A DNA stretch of 64,000 nucleotides, taken from positions 1 to 64,000 of the forward strand of contig JAHJTC010000006.1 in the NCBI GenBank assembly GCA_018830105.1, written 5' to 3'. The translations under genes were made by a program, and so were the position numbers. The DNA is from Bacteroidota bacterium (GTDB lineage Bacteria > Bacteroidota > Bacteroidia > Bacteroidales > F082). Each line of letters opens with the position of its first letter. The first letter of the stretch is position 1. A model generated the notes under the pieces. That model did not search any database and was not told where the DNA came from. It saw only the letters and a list, made by a program, of their open reading frames with translations. Of this stretch, positions 1-10,367 are shown piece after piece.

Positions 1-242
1 ATTCATGAAGGGGCCGCTAAACGGCATTTGGGCTTTGAAAAAGCCCACTCCTTCATTGAATTTTCGGCTTTCCGGCAGAGCGCGCAGGCCATCTTTTCCG
101 TAAAGGGTTTGGTCCTTTGCCCAGTCAAAGGACAAGAAAACAGCTTATGTCGTTGTTTTGTCGTATTGTAGGATACGGATTTTAAATCCGCACCAGCGCC
201 GGGACAAGAAAAACAGTTTATAGGATTGGAAATCCGCACCAA
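1..242. repeat. Dispersed palindromic intergenic repeat, copy A
   Basis: This is the first of several copies of a repeat that recurs at 1531-1755, 1753-1822 and 2124-2253. It contains a perfect 8-bp stem (GTCCTTTG, 6-nt loop CCCAGT, CAAAGGAC) at 112-133. A second palindrome around 176-192 (GGATTTTAAATCC) is followed by CACCAGCGCCGG. A shorter related tail (GGAAATCCGCACCAAC) ends near 240. The short open frames crossing it recur only because the repeat recurs, so I do not treat them as genes. Confidence 0.7.
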
Positions 243-245
243 CCC

Positions 246-902
246 TTAGATTTTGGCATAGCCAAGTGCTTCAATGTCCCGGATGTCATTTGTTAAATAT
301 GTTTTCCCGTTGTTTAACACATAAAGCTCATCACAAATGTCAATAATGTATTTGTACAAATGATCCGTGATAAGGATGCCTTTCTTTTTTTTCTCCCTTA
401 AAATCAGGTTTTTGATTGTTTCAACATGCACAGGCATCACCTGAGAGAAGGGCTCGTCCAACATGCAAAATTTTGTTTTTGATGCAAGTATGGTATAGAT
501 TTCGACAATCCGCTGTTCTCCTCCCGACAAAGCTGAAAGCTTTGCTTTGTAAAACTTCTCAAAACCCGGAAATTCAGTGGTGAAATCCATAAAGTCGAGC
601 TCAAAATCATTGAAAATCCTTTTGAGGCTTAGCATTTTAGGCATAAAACGGCCTTGTGGCAGATACCTGATATCCCTGGCATAGCGATGATTGCCTAACA
701 GCGCATTGCCATTCAGTCGAATAGATTTGTCGTTTGGCGAAATCTCTCCGAAAATAATTTTCATCAAACATGATTTCCCCGTCCCGTTCCTGCCCAGCAG
801 TCCAGTTACTTTTCCGGTTTCACTTTTCAAATAAACGTCCTGCAATACCCTTTTCGAATCAAATTCAAGGATAACACTATCAACTTCAAGGGTATTGATC
901 AT
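246..902 (-). CDS. ABC transporter ATP-binding protein
   Basis: A 218-residue ATPase with the complete ABC set: Walker A GRNGTGKS near residue 37, Q-loop (YLPQ) near 80, signature LSGGE near 126, Walker B ending CMLDEP and the switch His in LITDH. The layout is that of a single-domain ATPase of the LptB/LivF type. It is the downstream gene of a pair: the upstream membrane-protein gene stops at 899, so stop and start overlap by 4 nt, implying translational coupling. No separate large permease is nearby; the 103-residue partner is too small to be a conventional ABC permease. The substrate is unknown. The family call is secure, the role is not. Confidence 0.9.
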   Translation of the reverse strand: MINTLEVDSVILEFDSKRVLQDVYLKSETGKVTGLLGRNGTGKSCLMKIIFGEISPNDKSIRLNGNALLGNHRYARDIRYLPQGRFMPKMLSLKRIFNDFELDFMDFTTEFPGFEKFYKAKLSALSGGEQRIVEIYTILASKTKFCMLDEPFSQVMPVHVETIKNLILREKKKKGILITDHLYKYIIDICDELYVLNNGKTYLTNDIRDIEALGYAKI

Positions 903-1210
903 CTTAGTTTTAAGGTTAGCATAAGCATGAATACAAATAGGATCAAATCAAACGACAGGGCGGAGCTCCACAAAACCAATTTTGATATCCCCAGGTTTTT
1001 ATAGTAATAGATTTCTTCACGCTTATAACTATTGATGAAGAAAAAAAATACAGCAAGTGTGCTAAGCTTAAACCAAAAAAGTGTTGTAAAGGCGCTGCTT
1101 CCATTGGTATAAGTAACCAGCATACAGCATAAGGTTATCATCCAGCTTGCAAAGGCAAATGATCTGTAAAAGGTAAAAATCAGTCTAAATGGTCTCATCG
1201 GTTGCATCAT
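899..1210 (-). CDS. Small multi-pass membrane protein coupled to ABC ATPase
   Basis: A 103-residue protein with about three hydrophobic segments (near residues 18-35, 43-60 and 80-100) and a basic, tyrosine-rich loop (KREEIYYYKN) between the second and third. It has no signal peptide or catalytic motif I recognise. It overlaps the start of the ABC ATPase gene by 4 nt and is presumably its membrane anchor or partner. Two ATG codons are adjacent at the start (1208-1210 and 1205-1207) and either could be used. The family is not recognised; association with the ATPase is inferred from coupling only. Confidence 0.65.
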   Translation of the reverse strand: MMQPMRPFRLIFTFYRSFAFASWMITLCCMLVTYTNGSSAFTTLFWFKLSTLAVFFFFINSYKREEIYYYKNLGISKLVLWSSALSFDLILFVFMLMLTLKLR

Positions 1211-2370
1211 TTCATTTTCTGAAAGCTAAGCCATTGTCGTGTCAACGCTGCTGTGCCGGTTAGCATAAGCTTGTCATGACACTATTTTAACGCACAATTC
1301 CGAATAATCTTATTTGCACATCTGTCTATTTACAAATAAGATGGGTTCAGGCCTGCATGTAGCGAAGAGGCATGCTCCCTAAAAGCAGTTCAGTCATGTG
1401 TTGAAAACACTAAAATAAGCCTACAGGTACAACGGGCAATGATGCAGACAAGGAAAAACAAGTCAGCAAGAATTGTCTTATATCTGGCACTTTTCCAATA
1501 ACGGGAGGCAACCAAGGCGGTTTTAGTGTGGACAAAGAGCGCGCAGGCCATCTTTCCTGCCTGACTGCGCCAGCAGAGTTTACCTGCTGAAGGCAGGTTT
1601 ATCTGCTGAAGGCAGGCAGGTCCGTAAAGTTTACCTCCCGACTGAAAAGAGGGAGGGGTTTGGTCCTTTGCCCAGTCAAAGGACAAGAAAACCAGTTAAT
1701 GCTGTGGTTTTTTCGTTTTTCCGGATACGGATTTTAAATCCGCACCAGCGCCGGTTTACCTCCCGACTGAAAAGAGGGATGGGTTTGGTTCTATGCTCAG
1801 TCAAAGGACGAAAAATCTCTATGTTTAGCAGCGTACTACAAGTCTTGAAAGGAAACAGTGTGTTACATTGTTGCGGAACATCAGCTCTTGGGAGTATTTA
1901 GGAAGCTCACTTCCACATCCCAGCTTTACCAATAGCGAGAAGAAATCAAAAAACCATAACAAAAACGTTTTCGGAAGAGCGCGGTGGCCAGGCGGAAAGG
2001 CGAGGGCGTCGAGCGATGAATTTGAAAACGCTAGAAATCCGTCGAAAATGGCCCCAAAGGCCATTTGGGTTCGCACCGCAGGGAGAACCCACTTTTTCGC
2101 CAGGAGTTCTTGCGTTTTCGAAGAAGCGCGCAGGCATTCCTTTCCGTAAAGGGTTTGGTCCTTTGCCCAGTCAAAGGACAAGAAAACCAGTTAATGCTGT
2201 GGTTTTTTCGTTTTTCCGGATACGGATTTTAAATCTGCACCAGCGCCGGGGAGGAGGAATACCCCAATTGCTATTATGCCTATCAAAAAGCCCGTTGGCC
2301 GGCAAGATCCGTCAGGCATAAAAAAGCTATATAATAAGGTACTGAGAACAGTTTACTCCAGACTACCTGT
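1211..2370. repeat. Gene-free stretch filled with dispersed repeats
   Basis: This 1.16-kb gap holds at least three more copies or fragments of the repeat seen at 1-242. Copy B is at about 1531-1755 (stem 1663-1684), degraded copy C at about 1753-1822, and copy D at about 2124-2253 (stem 2158-2179). Copies B and D are nearly identical from the stem through the GGATTTTAAATC(C/T) palindrome to CACCAGCGCCGG. Small internal duplications are also visible, such as the CTGCTGAAGGCAGG unit at 1585-1620. Open frames here (for example those starting with the MSFDWAKDQT peptide) are repeat translations and have no other support. Confidence 0.7.
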
Positions 2371-4056
2371 TTATTTCAATACTGCTTTGGCCCTTTCAAG
2401 TGCCGATTGAATATCACTACAATTATTTGCCTCACCCAAGGCTTGCAGTATGCCTGCTTTGCTTAGACTGGCCAGCAGCTTTGGACCGGCACCTGAAAAG
2501 ATAATCTGTATGCCGTTTCGTTCGGCCCTGTGGATAAAAGCCTTGAGGTTGCTCAAGCCGGTGGAATCGATAAAGGGAACCCGCCTCAGCCGGATAATAC
2601 GTACCTTGGGTTTTTCGCGGGTGAGTTTTTCGGCTTCTTCAAACTTATTGGCAATGCCGAAAAAGAAGGGGCCGTTTACCTCAAACACTTCCACGCCTTC
2701 GGGTATTTGCAGGCTTTCGCCTTCGTCAGTCAGCTCTTTGTTCTCAGCTTCTACCTCCATATTCAGCACGGCCACATCCGTAGTCTCGATGACGCGTTTC
2801 AGGAAGAGCAACACAGCCAGCAACAAGCCAAACTGTATGGCTACTGTTAAGTCGATCAGCACAGTGAGCAAAAAGGTGGTAAGCAATACCGCCACATCGC
2901 TTTTGCTGTTGTTAAACAGGGCTTTAAACGAACGCCACTCACTCATATTATAAGCCACCACCACCAAAATGCCGGCCAGTGTACTCATGGGAATCAGTCG
3001 GGCAAAGCGGCCAAAAAACAGCATAATCAGCAGCAGCACCACGGCATGTATCATCCCTGCCACCGGGGTTTTTCCGCCATTGCGGATATTGGTCATGGTG
3101 CGGGCAATAGCACCTGTTGCCGGTATGCCGCCAAAAAAAGGAGTGATGATATTGGCAATGCCTTGTCCGATCAATTCGGTATTGGAGCGGTGTCTTCCGC
3201 CTGTGGCGCCATCGGCTACCATGGCCGAAAGTAAGGATTCGATTGCTCCCAAAATGGCTATGGTAAAGGCAGGAGCAAGCAACTGCCTGAATGTGTCGAA
3301 GCTGATGAGTGGTATTTTTGGGGCCTGCAATCCGCCGCTGATGGCTCCAAAACGACTGCCGATGGTTTCGACAGGAATTTCCCAAAAGGTGGTTGCCAGG
3401 GTGGTGAGCAGCAACGCAATCAGCGTGCCGGGGATGCGTTTATTCACTTTGGGCCACCAGGCGATAATCCCTACTGTGGCGGCTCCCAATGCCAGCGCAT
3501 ACCAGTTTACGACATCGAAATGGAGGAAATAAAACCGCCATTTGTCCATAAAATCTGCCGGAACAGCGGCTGTGGTCTGCAAACCAAACAGGTCTTTCAT
3601 CTGTGAGGAGAAAATCACAATGGCGATACCACTCGTAAAGCCTACCACAATAGGATAGGGCATAAAACGAATCAGGGTGCCGAGTTTTAACACGCCCATG
3701 ATCACCAAAATTACACCCGCCATCATGGTGGCAATGATCAGTCCATCAACACCAAACTGCTCTACGATGCCATACACTATCACGATAAAGGCGCCCGTGG
3801 GACCACCGATCTGCACCCTGCTTCCGCCAAATGCCGAGATCAGAAAACCTGCAATCACAGCGGTGATCAGGCCACGCTCAGGAGCTACGCCCGATGCAAT
3901 ACCAAAAGCAATGGCAAGTGGCAAAGCCACCACGCCAACGATAATTCCGGCAATCAGGTCGGCTACAAACTGATCGCGGGTGTATGAACGGATGGTCGTA
4001 AGGAGCTTGGGATAAAAGACTTGCGCCACCGAATCCTTCCATTTTTTTGAACGCAT
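2371..4056 (-). CDS. SulP (SLC26) family anion transporter with STAS domain
   Basis: A 561-residue inner-membrane permease. Residues about 30-420 form the multi-helix SulP core, with the family-like N-terminal stretch DLIAGIIVGVVALPLAIAFG and a QIGGPTGAF segment. The last ~110 residues are a cytoplasmic STAS domain with the DSTGL loop. The family carries sulfate, bicarbonate or other anions; the substrate here is not determinable. It is monocistronic, transcribed away from the macroglobulin gene. A possible -7 box (TAACTTTG on the minus strand) lies at 4079-4086, just ahead of the start codon. Confidence 0.93.
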   Translation of the reverse strand: MRSKKWKDSVAQVFYPKLLTTIRSYTRDQFVADLIAGIIVGVVALPLAIAFGIASGVAPERGLITAVIAGFLISAFGGSRVQIGGPTGAFIVIVYGIVEQFGVDGLIIATMMAGVILVIMGVLKLGTLIRFMPYPIVVGFTSGIAIVIFSSQMKDLFGLQTTAAVPADFMDKWRFYFLHFDVVNWYALALGAATVGIIAWWPKVNKRIPGTLIALLLTTLATTFWEIPVETIGSRFGAISGGLQAPKIPLISFDTFRQLLAPAFTIAILGAIESLLSAMVADGATGGRHRSNTELIGQGIANIITPFFGGIPATGAIARTMTNIRNGGKTPVAGMIHAVVLLLIMLFFGRFARLIPMSTLAGILVVVAYNMSEWRSFKALFNNSKSDVAVLLTTFLLTVLIDLTVAIQFGLLLAVLLFLKRVIETTDVAVLNMEVEAENKELTDEGESLQIPEGVEVFEVNGPFFFGIANKFEEAEKLTREKPKVRIIRLRRVPFIDSTGLSNLKAFIHRAERNGIQIIFSGAGPKLLASLSKAGILQALGEANNCSDIQSALERAKAVLK

Positions 4057-4297
4057 AAGGCAAAAGGAATCAGGGGCGCAAAGTTATCAAAGCTTTTGGC
4101 TTGTTGCGCTGCTTTACGGAAATTTTATCAGGAATAGATGCATTTACCGATTTGTTGTCAAATGTTGCCTGATATCAGCTATCAGGATGCCTGACCTTTT
4201 TCAGCGATTGCAGGTAAATCTATTGCGTGGCTTTCCAGAACGTTACAAGGGCATCAATTTAGGTGTCAATTCTATGAATGAATGGTCTGGTTTTTGC

Positions 4298-4305
4298 TAC
4301 CTTCG
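4298..4305 (+). promoter_or_regulatory. Possible -7 promoter element of the macroglobulin gene
   Basis: TACCTTCG lies 28 nt before the ATG at 4334 and differs from the Bacteroidota TAnnTTTG element at one position. No clear -33 TTG is present at the expected spacing, so this is tentative. Confidence 0.35.
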
Positions 4306-4333
4306 CAACCTATAAGCCAGAAAATCACAACAA

Positions 4334-7300
4334 ATGAATTCAATACTCAAACGCTTCGGCATCATTTTATCCTTGTTGGTGTTGGCACTCAGCCAGCAAT
4401 CATTTACCCCTATTTCCACGACTGATTTTGAGCAGGAATGGAAAGCTGTGGAGCAGCTTTTTCAGAAAGGACTTCCCAAGTCGGCTGCCGAAAAAATTGA
4501 AATGATTCATCAGCAGGCACTTGCTCAAAACAACCAGCCACAATTGCTCAAAACTATTATATACCGGTTTAAGGTATTGGAGCAAACCAGCGAAAACCCG
4601 ATTCCGGCATCAATAAGCTATGCCCAAGCGAAGTTTACGATCCTGGACAAACCTTCGCAGGCTTTTTTGCACACCTTGATTGCAGAGCTTTACACAGCAT
4701 TTTATCAGCAAAACCGTTATCGGCTGCTCGAAAGGCAGTATGAAACGGCCATGTCGTCGGATGAGCTGATGCGTTGGAACCTCCCCCAACTGCGCGATAC
4801 CATTCGCAAGCACTATGCCGCTACTTTGCGTCCGCTTGCTTCATTTGATACGATAGCGCTCGGAAAATATGCGCCGGTTTTAACAGCAACGGATAAGGAA
4901 TCCCTCGAGCTGCAGCCCACTTTGTTCGACTTTTTGTCGCAGTCAGGCATCCGATATTTTTTAATGGATGATGCCGGCCTTAACGTCTCCAGCGCGATCG
5001 ATAAGGCAGTTTTTGAGTATTTGTGGTTGCCGGCACCGGAGTTTGCACTGGCCGATTTTTCTGCCAATGGCGATGATAAGCTCCATGCCCTGAAACTGAT
5101 GCAGCCTCTGCTGCGCACAAACCTCAGCAACAGACATTTTGAGGCCTATGTTTACAATGATTTGCAACGTTTTGAAACGGTTTATTCGCTTTCAGATCAA
5201 GCGGATGCAGATCAGAAGCGCTATGCTGATGCCCTGAAAACCTTGCAACAATATGCTTCCTCCTGGCCTGTTTCAACCGAAGTAGCAGCTGTGAGGGCTA
5301 GCTTTTTGGTGCAACAACAAAACAGTAGTCCGCAGGATAGCAGCTTGCTTCACAACAAAGCACTGGCCTTAGCGCTTTGTGAGGAAGCCATCCAAAGTTT
5401 TCCCGAAAGCCGTGGTGCCAAAAAGTGTGCGCTTCTGAAGGCTGAAATTCGCTCAAAAACGCTTCAGCTCGAAACGCAGGCTGTTGTTTTACCTGCCGAA
5501 GCAATACCTGCCCGGCTGCAATACCGCAACATCACCAAGGCGTATTTCCGTTTGATCCGGATAGGCTCGACAAGGCTTGCTGCCATCAGAAAACAAGACG
5601 ACATCCGCCAGCAAATTACTGCCCTCAGCCTGATGAAAGCCGAGAAATCATGGCAGATTACTATTCCCTCAGAAACGGATTACAATAGCCACAGCAGCCT
5701 GATTGCCCTCCCGGCAGTGAACAAGGGGTTATATGTTTTATTGGCTTCTTATCAGGAGGATTTTGCCGGGGAAGCAAGTGTTTTTGGCAGCTTTCAGGTG
5801 AGTGAGCTGAGTTTTATCCAGCACAAACAAGCGGATCTGAATCGGTTTTTTGTCCTTGACCGAAATAGCGGTGCGCCTGTAAATAAAGCGCAAGCACATA
5901 TAATGATCCGCAATTACGACTATCAGCTTCGCGATTACGTGGTCGAAAAAGTGCATACAGCCGAAACGGACAAAGATGGCAGCTTTGTGGTGGACAAAAG
6001 CACAGGGATTCCGCAGAATCAAGCCTTTTATGTAGAACTTTTTTATAAAGGAGACAGCCTGTACAGCGACAATTATTTCGATCAATACAGCAGAAGATCC
6101 GTTACGCGGACACAAACAAAAACATGGTTTTTCACTGACAGGGCAATCTACCGGCCCGGCCAGACTGTCTATTTCAAAGGGATCAGTCTTCAAAAAGAGG
6201 GAAGAGATTACGAAATAGTGAGCGATATGGAGACGGAGGTGGAGCTTTTGGATGTGAATAACCAACGGGTGGGTTTGCTCAGTTTATCTACCAATACTTA
6301 TGGCAGCTTCGAGGGACGTTTTGTACTGCCGGCTTCCGGCCTTAATGGCCAATACCGACTGCGCAACAAGCATGGCGCTGTTTCTATTGCTGTGGAAGCC
6401 TATAAAAGGCCTGAATTTGAGGTCGTGCTCGATCAACCCCAAAGCCAGTATCAGCTGAATGAAACAGTTTTGGTTTCGGGTGAAGCGCGTGCGTTTGCCG
6501 GCTTTCCGCTGGATAATGTTACAGTGAATTACCGCATTGAACGGGCTGCTGAGTTTCCGTATTGGCGCTATTGGTGGGGTTTCCCGCCGTTTAGCGGACA
6601 GTCGGAGACGATAGCGTCAGGTACGCTGACTACCGATGAGCAGGGTGGTTTTCAGGTGCCGCTGCAATTGTTGCCGGCTCCTCATGTCAAAGCTGCTGAT
6701 CAGCCGGTTTTTACCTTTACGCTTTATGTAGATGTGCTTGACAAACAAGGCGAAACACAATCGTCGCAGCTCAGCTTACGTGCCGGATATCAGGCTTTAT
6801 TGCTTAGCACCAACCTAGAGGATCTGGTAAGCAGCCGGCAGTATAAAAAATATCAGCTTCATGCCCGTAACTTGCAAGGCAAAGCCGTGAAGTCAACCAT
6901 CAGCCGTAAGTTTTATCTGATGGAAAGCGAAAGGGCTTTTGTATCGGACAGCTGGACAGCCTTCGACCGGCAATTGATTTCTGCAGATAGTCTGCAGCAG
7001 TTGTTTCCACTAATGAATTACTATCCAAAGCATCCCCTGCAACGCAGTAAAACATTGGTATATAGTGATTCCGTTGAGGCTAACGGGCAGTTTACGCTGT
7101 TCCCTCATCAGCTGGAATCGTGGCAGGCAGGCGAATATTTGCTGCAATTGGAAGCGGTTGACGATTTCGGGAAAGCCGTTGAAAGTACGCAAACATTTAC
7201 GCTTTTCGATCCCCAATCCCGCAAGGCAATTCCGGGTAAGTTGTTTGTGGCAAACTTATCGGCTGATACGGCCTTGCCGGGCGATGAGGTGAGATTTAAC

Positions 7301-10300
7301 CTCAGCACCGAAGCTCCTGACAGCTTTATACTTGTCGAAATATGGGCCGTTGATACGCTACGCTATTCCAAATGGTTAAAGGCCGACAGCAAACAGCTGC
7401 AAATACCTTATGTGGTGAAAGAAGGCGATCGTGGGAAATTGAGTTTTCAGGCGGTGATGGTGCGGTACAACGAAATTTTTACGCAGAATAGTGGCCTCAA
7501 TATACCCTTTGATAACCGCAAACTGGATATTGAACTGTTAAGCATACGCGATCAGCTGCAACCCGGCGCTCAGGAGCAGTGGGAGCTGATTATCCGTGAT
7601 GGGGATAAACTCCCTGCCGCAGCCGAATTGCTGGCCGCCATGTATGATGCCTCTCTGGATCAGATCAGGGGGCATAGCTGGCATTTCGACATCTTGCCGG
7701 AGCTTCCGCTTCAGCGCAGCTGGACGGCTGATCAGGGCTTCTACGGGAGTGGCAGCAGTACTCTCTATCATGATCGAAACTACCGCGATTACCCGCAGCC
7801 TGTGGCACAGCCTAAAATCAATTATTTCGGGCTGTATATGTTTTCGGGCTATTATGGCCAGCTCAAAGGCAGGCAAATGCATAATGCCGGTGAGGTGGTG
7901 CTGGAATCTGTTCTAGTAGTTGAAAATGACGAAGCAGAGCTAAGCGACGATCAATCGAATGGCGCGCCAATGACAAATCAGGAAACTGAAGCGCCACCGA
8001 AAGCTGAAAGCGCGCCTTTGCGGACTAACTTTAACGAAACCGCATTCTTTTATCCGCAATTGCAGACAGATGAGGCAGGGATTATTCGCATCAAGTTTAC
8101 AACACCTGATGCCCTTACCCGCTGGAAGCTGCTGCTGCTGGCACATGATAAGTCACTCAATTTCGGACAAAAAGAATATGCTTTTACAAGCAGTAAACCC
8201 CTGATGATTATGGGTAATCTGCCCCGTTTTTACTACGAAGGAGATACCGCTATTATTGCCGCGCGTGTGGTGAACACTGGCGACGAAATAATCACCGGAA
8301 TAGCCCGCCTCGAAGTGTTTGACGCCATCACTATGCAATCGGTTCAATTGCTTGCCGATGCGGTTCAGAAGCCTTTTGTGCAATTGAAGCCGGGACAAAG
8401 CCGTATGCTCAGCTGGAAAATCCAGCCACAGGCTGATCACAATCTTATCGCCCTCAGATTTAGTGCTTCATCCGGAAAGTTTACGGATGCAGAACAGAAG
8501 TTGCTTCCGGTATTGTCGCGTAAAACTTTGGTGACCGAAACTGTTGCAATCACCGTTAATGGGAAAAGCGACAAGCGTTTTGTGCTCGAAAAGCCCGATG
8601 CTGAATCCACTTCAACAAAACAGCTGGTATTGAATCTGAGTAGCAATCCTGTTTGGTACGCCATTCAGGCTTTACCCTATCTGGCCGAAAACAAGCAAAA
8701 AAATGCCGATCAGATTTTTTACAGGCTTTATACCAATATGTTGGCGGCGCATATTGCCAATCAAATCCCACAGCTTATGGCCAGCATCGACCAATGGAGA
8801 ACCCACAGTCCTGAGGCATTTTTGTCGCAGCTGGAAAAAGATCCTGAGCTGAAGAATATGGTGCTGAACGAAACGCCCTGGCTGCTGGATGCTCAAGATG
8901 AGGCGGCACAAAAAGCACGGATTGCACTGCTCTTCGACCTTAATCGCCTGCGTTATGAACAGCAGCAGAGCATCAGAAAGCTGCGGGATATGCAGCTTGG
9001 TAATGGTGCCTGGCCCTGGTTCGAAGGCATGCCCGAAAGCCGGTTTGTTACACGCACCATCCTTCAGGGATTTGGTCAGTTGCAGCAGCTCGGAATTGCT
9101 TCGGAAGCACTGGATGCCGACGATCGCCGTATCATGGAGCTGTTTGTTCGCAAAGCCAGGGCTTTTGTGCAGGCAGAACTCACAAGGGATTATGTGAAAC
9201 TGCGCGAAAAAGCACAGCTCGAAAAATATAGCCTGAACCATCAGCACCTGGCTGATCTTTATGCCCTGAGTTTCTTTGATTTTGTTGCGCCCGAAGGAGA
9301 TGCCGATGAGGCCTTCAGGTTTTTTCTGAAACATAGCGGCGACGACTGGCTCGATTTCAACCCCGGCATGCAGGCTATGGCTGCCCTGGTTTTGGAAAGA
9401 AATGGCCGAAAAGGGGATGCTGAGGCAATTTTGGCATCTTTACGCGAACGGGCTTTTAGCAGTGAAGATATGGGGATGTACTGGAAACAAAAATCCGGAT
9501 ATCACTGGTATCAGGCGCCTGTGGTGAATCAGGCTGTGCTGATTGCTGCTTTTGATGAAATTGCAGCAAATCATGCAGAAACCGATAAGATGCGGCAGTG
9601 GTTGCTTTCGCAAAAACGAACCCACAGCTGGGCTAACTCCCGCGCGACAGCCGAAGCCATCTATGCAATTTTGTTGAGAGGCACGGATTGGCTTGCGGAT
9701 CAGAAGCTGCCAACAGCAATGCTGAATGGAAAAAACCTTGACCTGAAGGAAAGTGAAGCCGGAACAGGATTTATTCAAATGAGTTGGGACAATGAAGCGC
9801 TGCCCGATACGACTTTTGTGGTGGAGATTATTAACCCAAATCCACAGCTCATGTGGGGAGGTTTGTTTCATCAGTTCGAACAGCCGGCCGATGTGGTGAG
9901 CGCTTCGGGCGGGCCGCTGAATATCAGCCGCAAGCTTTTCAGGGTGGTGATTCAAAATGGCGAATTGACGCGTGAACCGATCAATGAAGAAAACCTGAAA
10001 ATTGGCGATTTAATCGTTGTTCAGCTCCTGATCGAAAGTGATCGGGATATGGAATATGTTCACCTGCACGATCAGCGGGCTGCCGGTTTTGAGCCGGTTG
10101 AACAGCTATCGGGCTATCAGTACAAGGATGGGCTGTCTTTTTATAAAACCAGCGATGATCTGGGCACGGATTTCTTTTTCAATGATTTGCCAAAAGGGAA
10201 ATACTTGTTATCCTATAACTTAAGGGTAAGTCAGGCAGGCAGTTTTAACAATGGCTATGCAAGCTTACAATCGTTTTATGCACCTGAATTTTCGAGTCAT

Positions 10301-10333
10301 TCGCAGGGAATCAGGGTAAAGATTTTAGAATGA
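4334..10333 (+). CDS. Alpha-2-macroglobulin family protein lacking the thioester
   Basis: A 1999-residue exported protein with an N-terminal signal segment (residues ~5-25, no lipobox Cys). An MG2-type domain has the DRAIYRPGQTVYFKG motif near residue 605. An A2M domain starts near 1235 (TPDALTRWKLLLLAHD), followed by an alpha-helical TED-like region with NGAWPWFEGMPESRFVT. In thioester members the sequence after WYAIQALPYL reads CAEQ-like; here it is NADQ (residues 1457-1460, nt 8702-8713), so the reactive Cys is absent. The family comprises protease-trapping surface proteins; without the bond this one would act by conformation or binding only. A secreted cysteine protease gene follows after 34 bp, possibly co-transcribed. 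The C-terminus (YAPEFSSHSQG) matches the usual end of Bacteroidota members. Confidence 0.92.
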   Translation: MNSILKRFGIILSLLVLALSQQSFTPISTTDFEQEWKAVEQLFQKGLPKSAAEKIEMIHQQALAQNNQPQLLKTIIYRFKVLEQTSENPIPASISYAQAKFTILDKPSQAFLHTLIAELYTAFYQQNRYRLLERQYETAMSSDELMRWNLPQLRDTIRKHYAATLRPLASFDTIALGKYAPVLTATDKESLELQPTLFDFLSQSGIRYFLMDDAGLNVSSAIDKAVFEYLWLPAPEFALADFSANGDDKLHALKLMQPLLRTNLSNRHFEAYVYNDLQRFETVYSLSDQADADQKRYADALKTLQQYASSWPVSTEVAAVRASFLVQQQNSSPQDSSLLHNKALALALCEEAIQSFPESRGAKKCALLKAEIRSKTLQLETQAVVLPAEAIPARLQYRNITKAYFRLIRIGSTRLAAIRKQDDIRQQITALSLMKAEKSWQITIPSETDYNSHSSLIALPAVNKGLYVLLASYQEDFAGEASVFGSFQVSELSFIQHKQADLNRFFVLDRNSGAPVNKAQAHIMIRNYDYQLRDYVVEKVHTAETDKDGSFVVDKSTGIPQNQAFYVELFYKGDSLYSDNYFDQYSRRSVTRTQTKTWFFTDRAIYRPGQTVYFKGISLQKEGRDYEIVSDMETEVELLDVNNQRVGLLSLSTNTYGSFEGRFVLPASGLNGQYRLRNKHGAVSIAVEAYKRPEFEVVLDQPQSQYQLNETVLVSGEARAFAGFPLDNVTVNYRIERAAEFPYWRYWWGFPPFSGQSETIASGTLTTDEQGGFQVPLQLLPAPHVKAADQPVFTFTLYVDVLDKQGETQSSQLSLRAGYQALLLSTNLEDLVSSRQYKKYQLHARNLQGKAVKSTISRKFYLMESERAFVSDSWTAFDRQLISADSLQQLFPLMNYYPKHPLQRSKTLVYSDSVEANGQFTLFPHQLESWQAGEYLLQLEAVDDFGKAVESTQTFTLFDPQSRKAIPGKLFVANLSADTALPGDEVRFNLSTEAPDSFILVEIWAVDTLRYSKWLKADSKQLQIPYVVKEGDRGKLSFQAVMVRYNEIFTQNSGLNIPFDNRKLDIELLSIRDQLQPGAQEQWELIIRDGDKLPAAAELLAAMYDASLDQIRGHSWHFDILPELPLQRSWTADQGFYGSGSSTLYHDRNYRDYPQPVAQPKINYFGLYMFSGYYGQLKGRQMHNAGEVVLESVLVVENDEAELSDDQSNGAPMTNQETEAPPKAESAPLRTNFNETAFFYPQLQTDEAGIIRIKFTTPDALTRWKLLLLAHDKSLNFGQKEYAFTSSKPLMIMGNLPRFYYEGDTAIIAARVVNTGDEIITGIARLEVFDAITMQSVQLLADAVQKPFVQLKPGQSRMLSWKIQPQADHNLIALRFSASSGKFTDAEQKLLPVLSRKTLVTETVAITVNGKSDKRFVLEKPDAESTSTKQLVLNLSSNPVWYAIQALPYLAENKQKNADQIFYRLYTNMLAAHIANQIPQLMASIDQWRTHSPEAFLSQLEKDPELKNMVLNETPWLLDAQDEAAQKARIALLFDLNRLRYEQQQSIRKLRDMQLGNGAWPWFEGMPESRFVTRTILQGFGQLQQLGIASEALDADDRRIMELFVRKARAFVQAELTRDYVKLREKAQLEKYSLNHQHLADLYALSFFDFVAPEGDADEAFRFFLKHSGDDWLDFNPGMQAMAALVLERNGRKGDAEAILASLRERAFSSEDMGMYWKQKSGYHWYQAPVVNQAVLIAAFDEIAANHAETDKMRQWLLSQKRTHSWANSRATAEAIYAILLRGTDWLADQKLPTAMLNGKNLDLKESEAGTGFIQMSWDNEALPDTTFVVEIINPNPQLMWGGLFHQFEQPADVVSASGGPLNISRKLFRVVIQNGELTREPINEENLKIGDLIVVQLLIESDRDMEYVHLHDQRAAGFEPVEQLSGYQYKDGLSFYKTSDDLGTDFFFNDLPKGKYLLSYNLRVSQAGSFNNGYASLQSFYAPEFSSHSQGIRVKILE
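8702..8713 (+). other. Degenerate thioester site (NADQ in place of CAEQ-like)
   Basis: Codons AAT GCC GAT CAG encode Asn-Ala-Asp-Gln exactly where thioester macroglobulins carry Cys-x-Glu-Gln, directly after the WYAIQALPYL block. The Gln is kept and the nucleophilic Cys is replaced by Asn, so no internal thioester can form. Confidence 0.75.
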
Positions 10334-10367
10334 GTAAATTTGTAGCATATTAATTAGCTGGCACAAA

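Noticed and set aside
1390..2321. Several open frames of 60-118 codons, some beginning MSFDWAKDQT
   Set aside because: They coincide with copies of the intergenic repeat and recur with it; frames on both strands overlap and none resembles a protein family.
2450..3973. Long plus-strand frames opposite the SulP gene
   Set aside because: Antisense shadows of a confident membrane transporter gene; no family resemblance.
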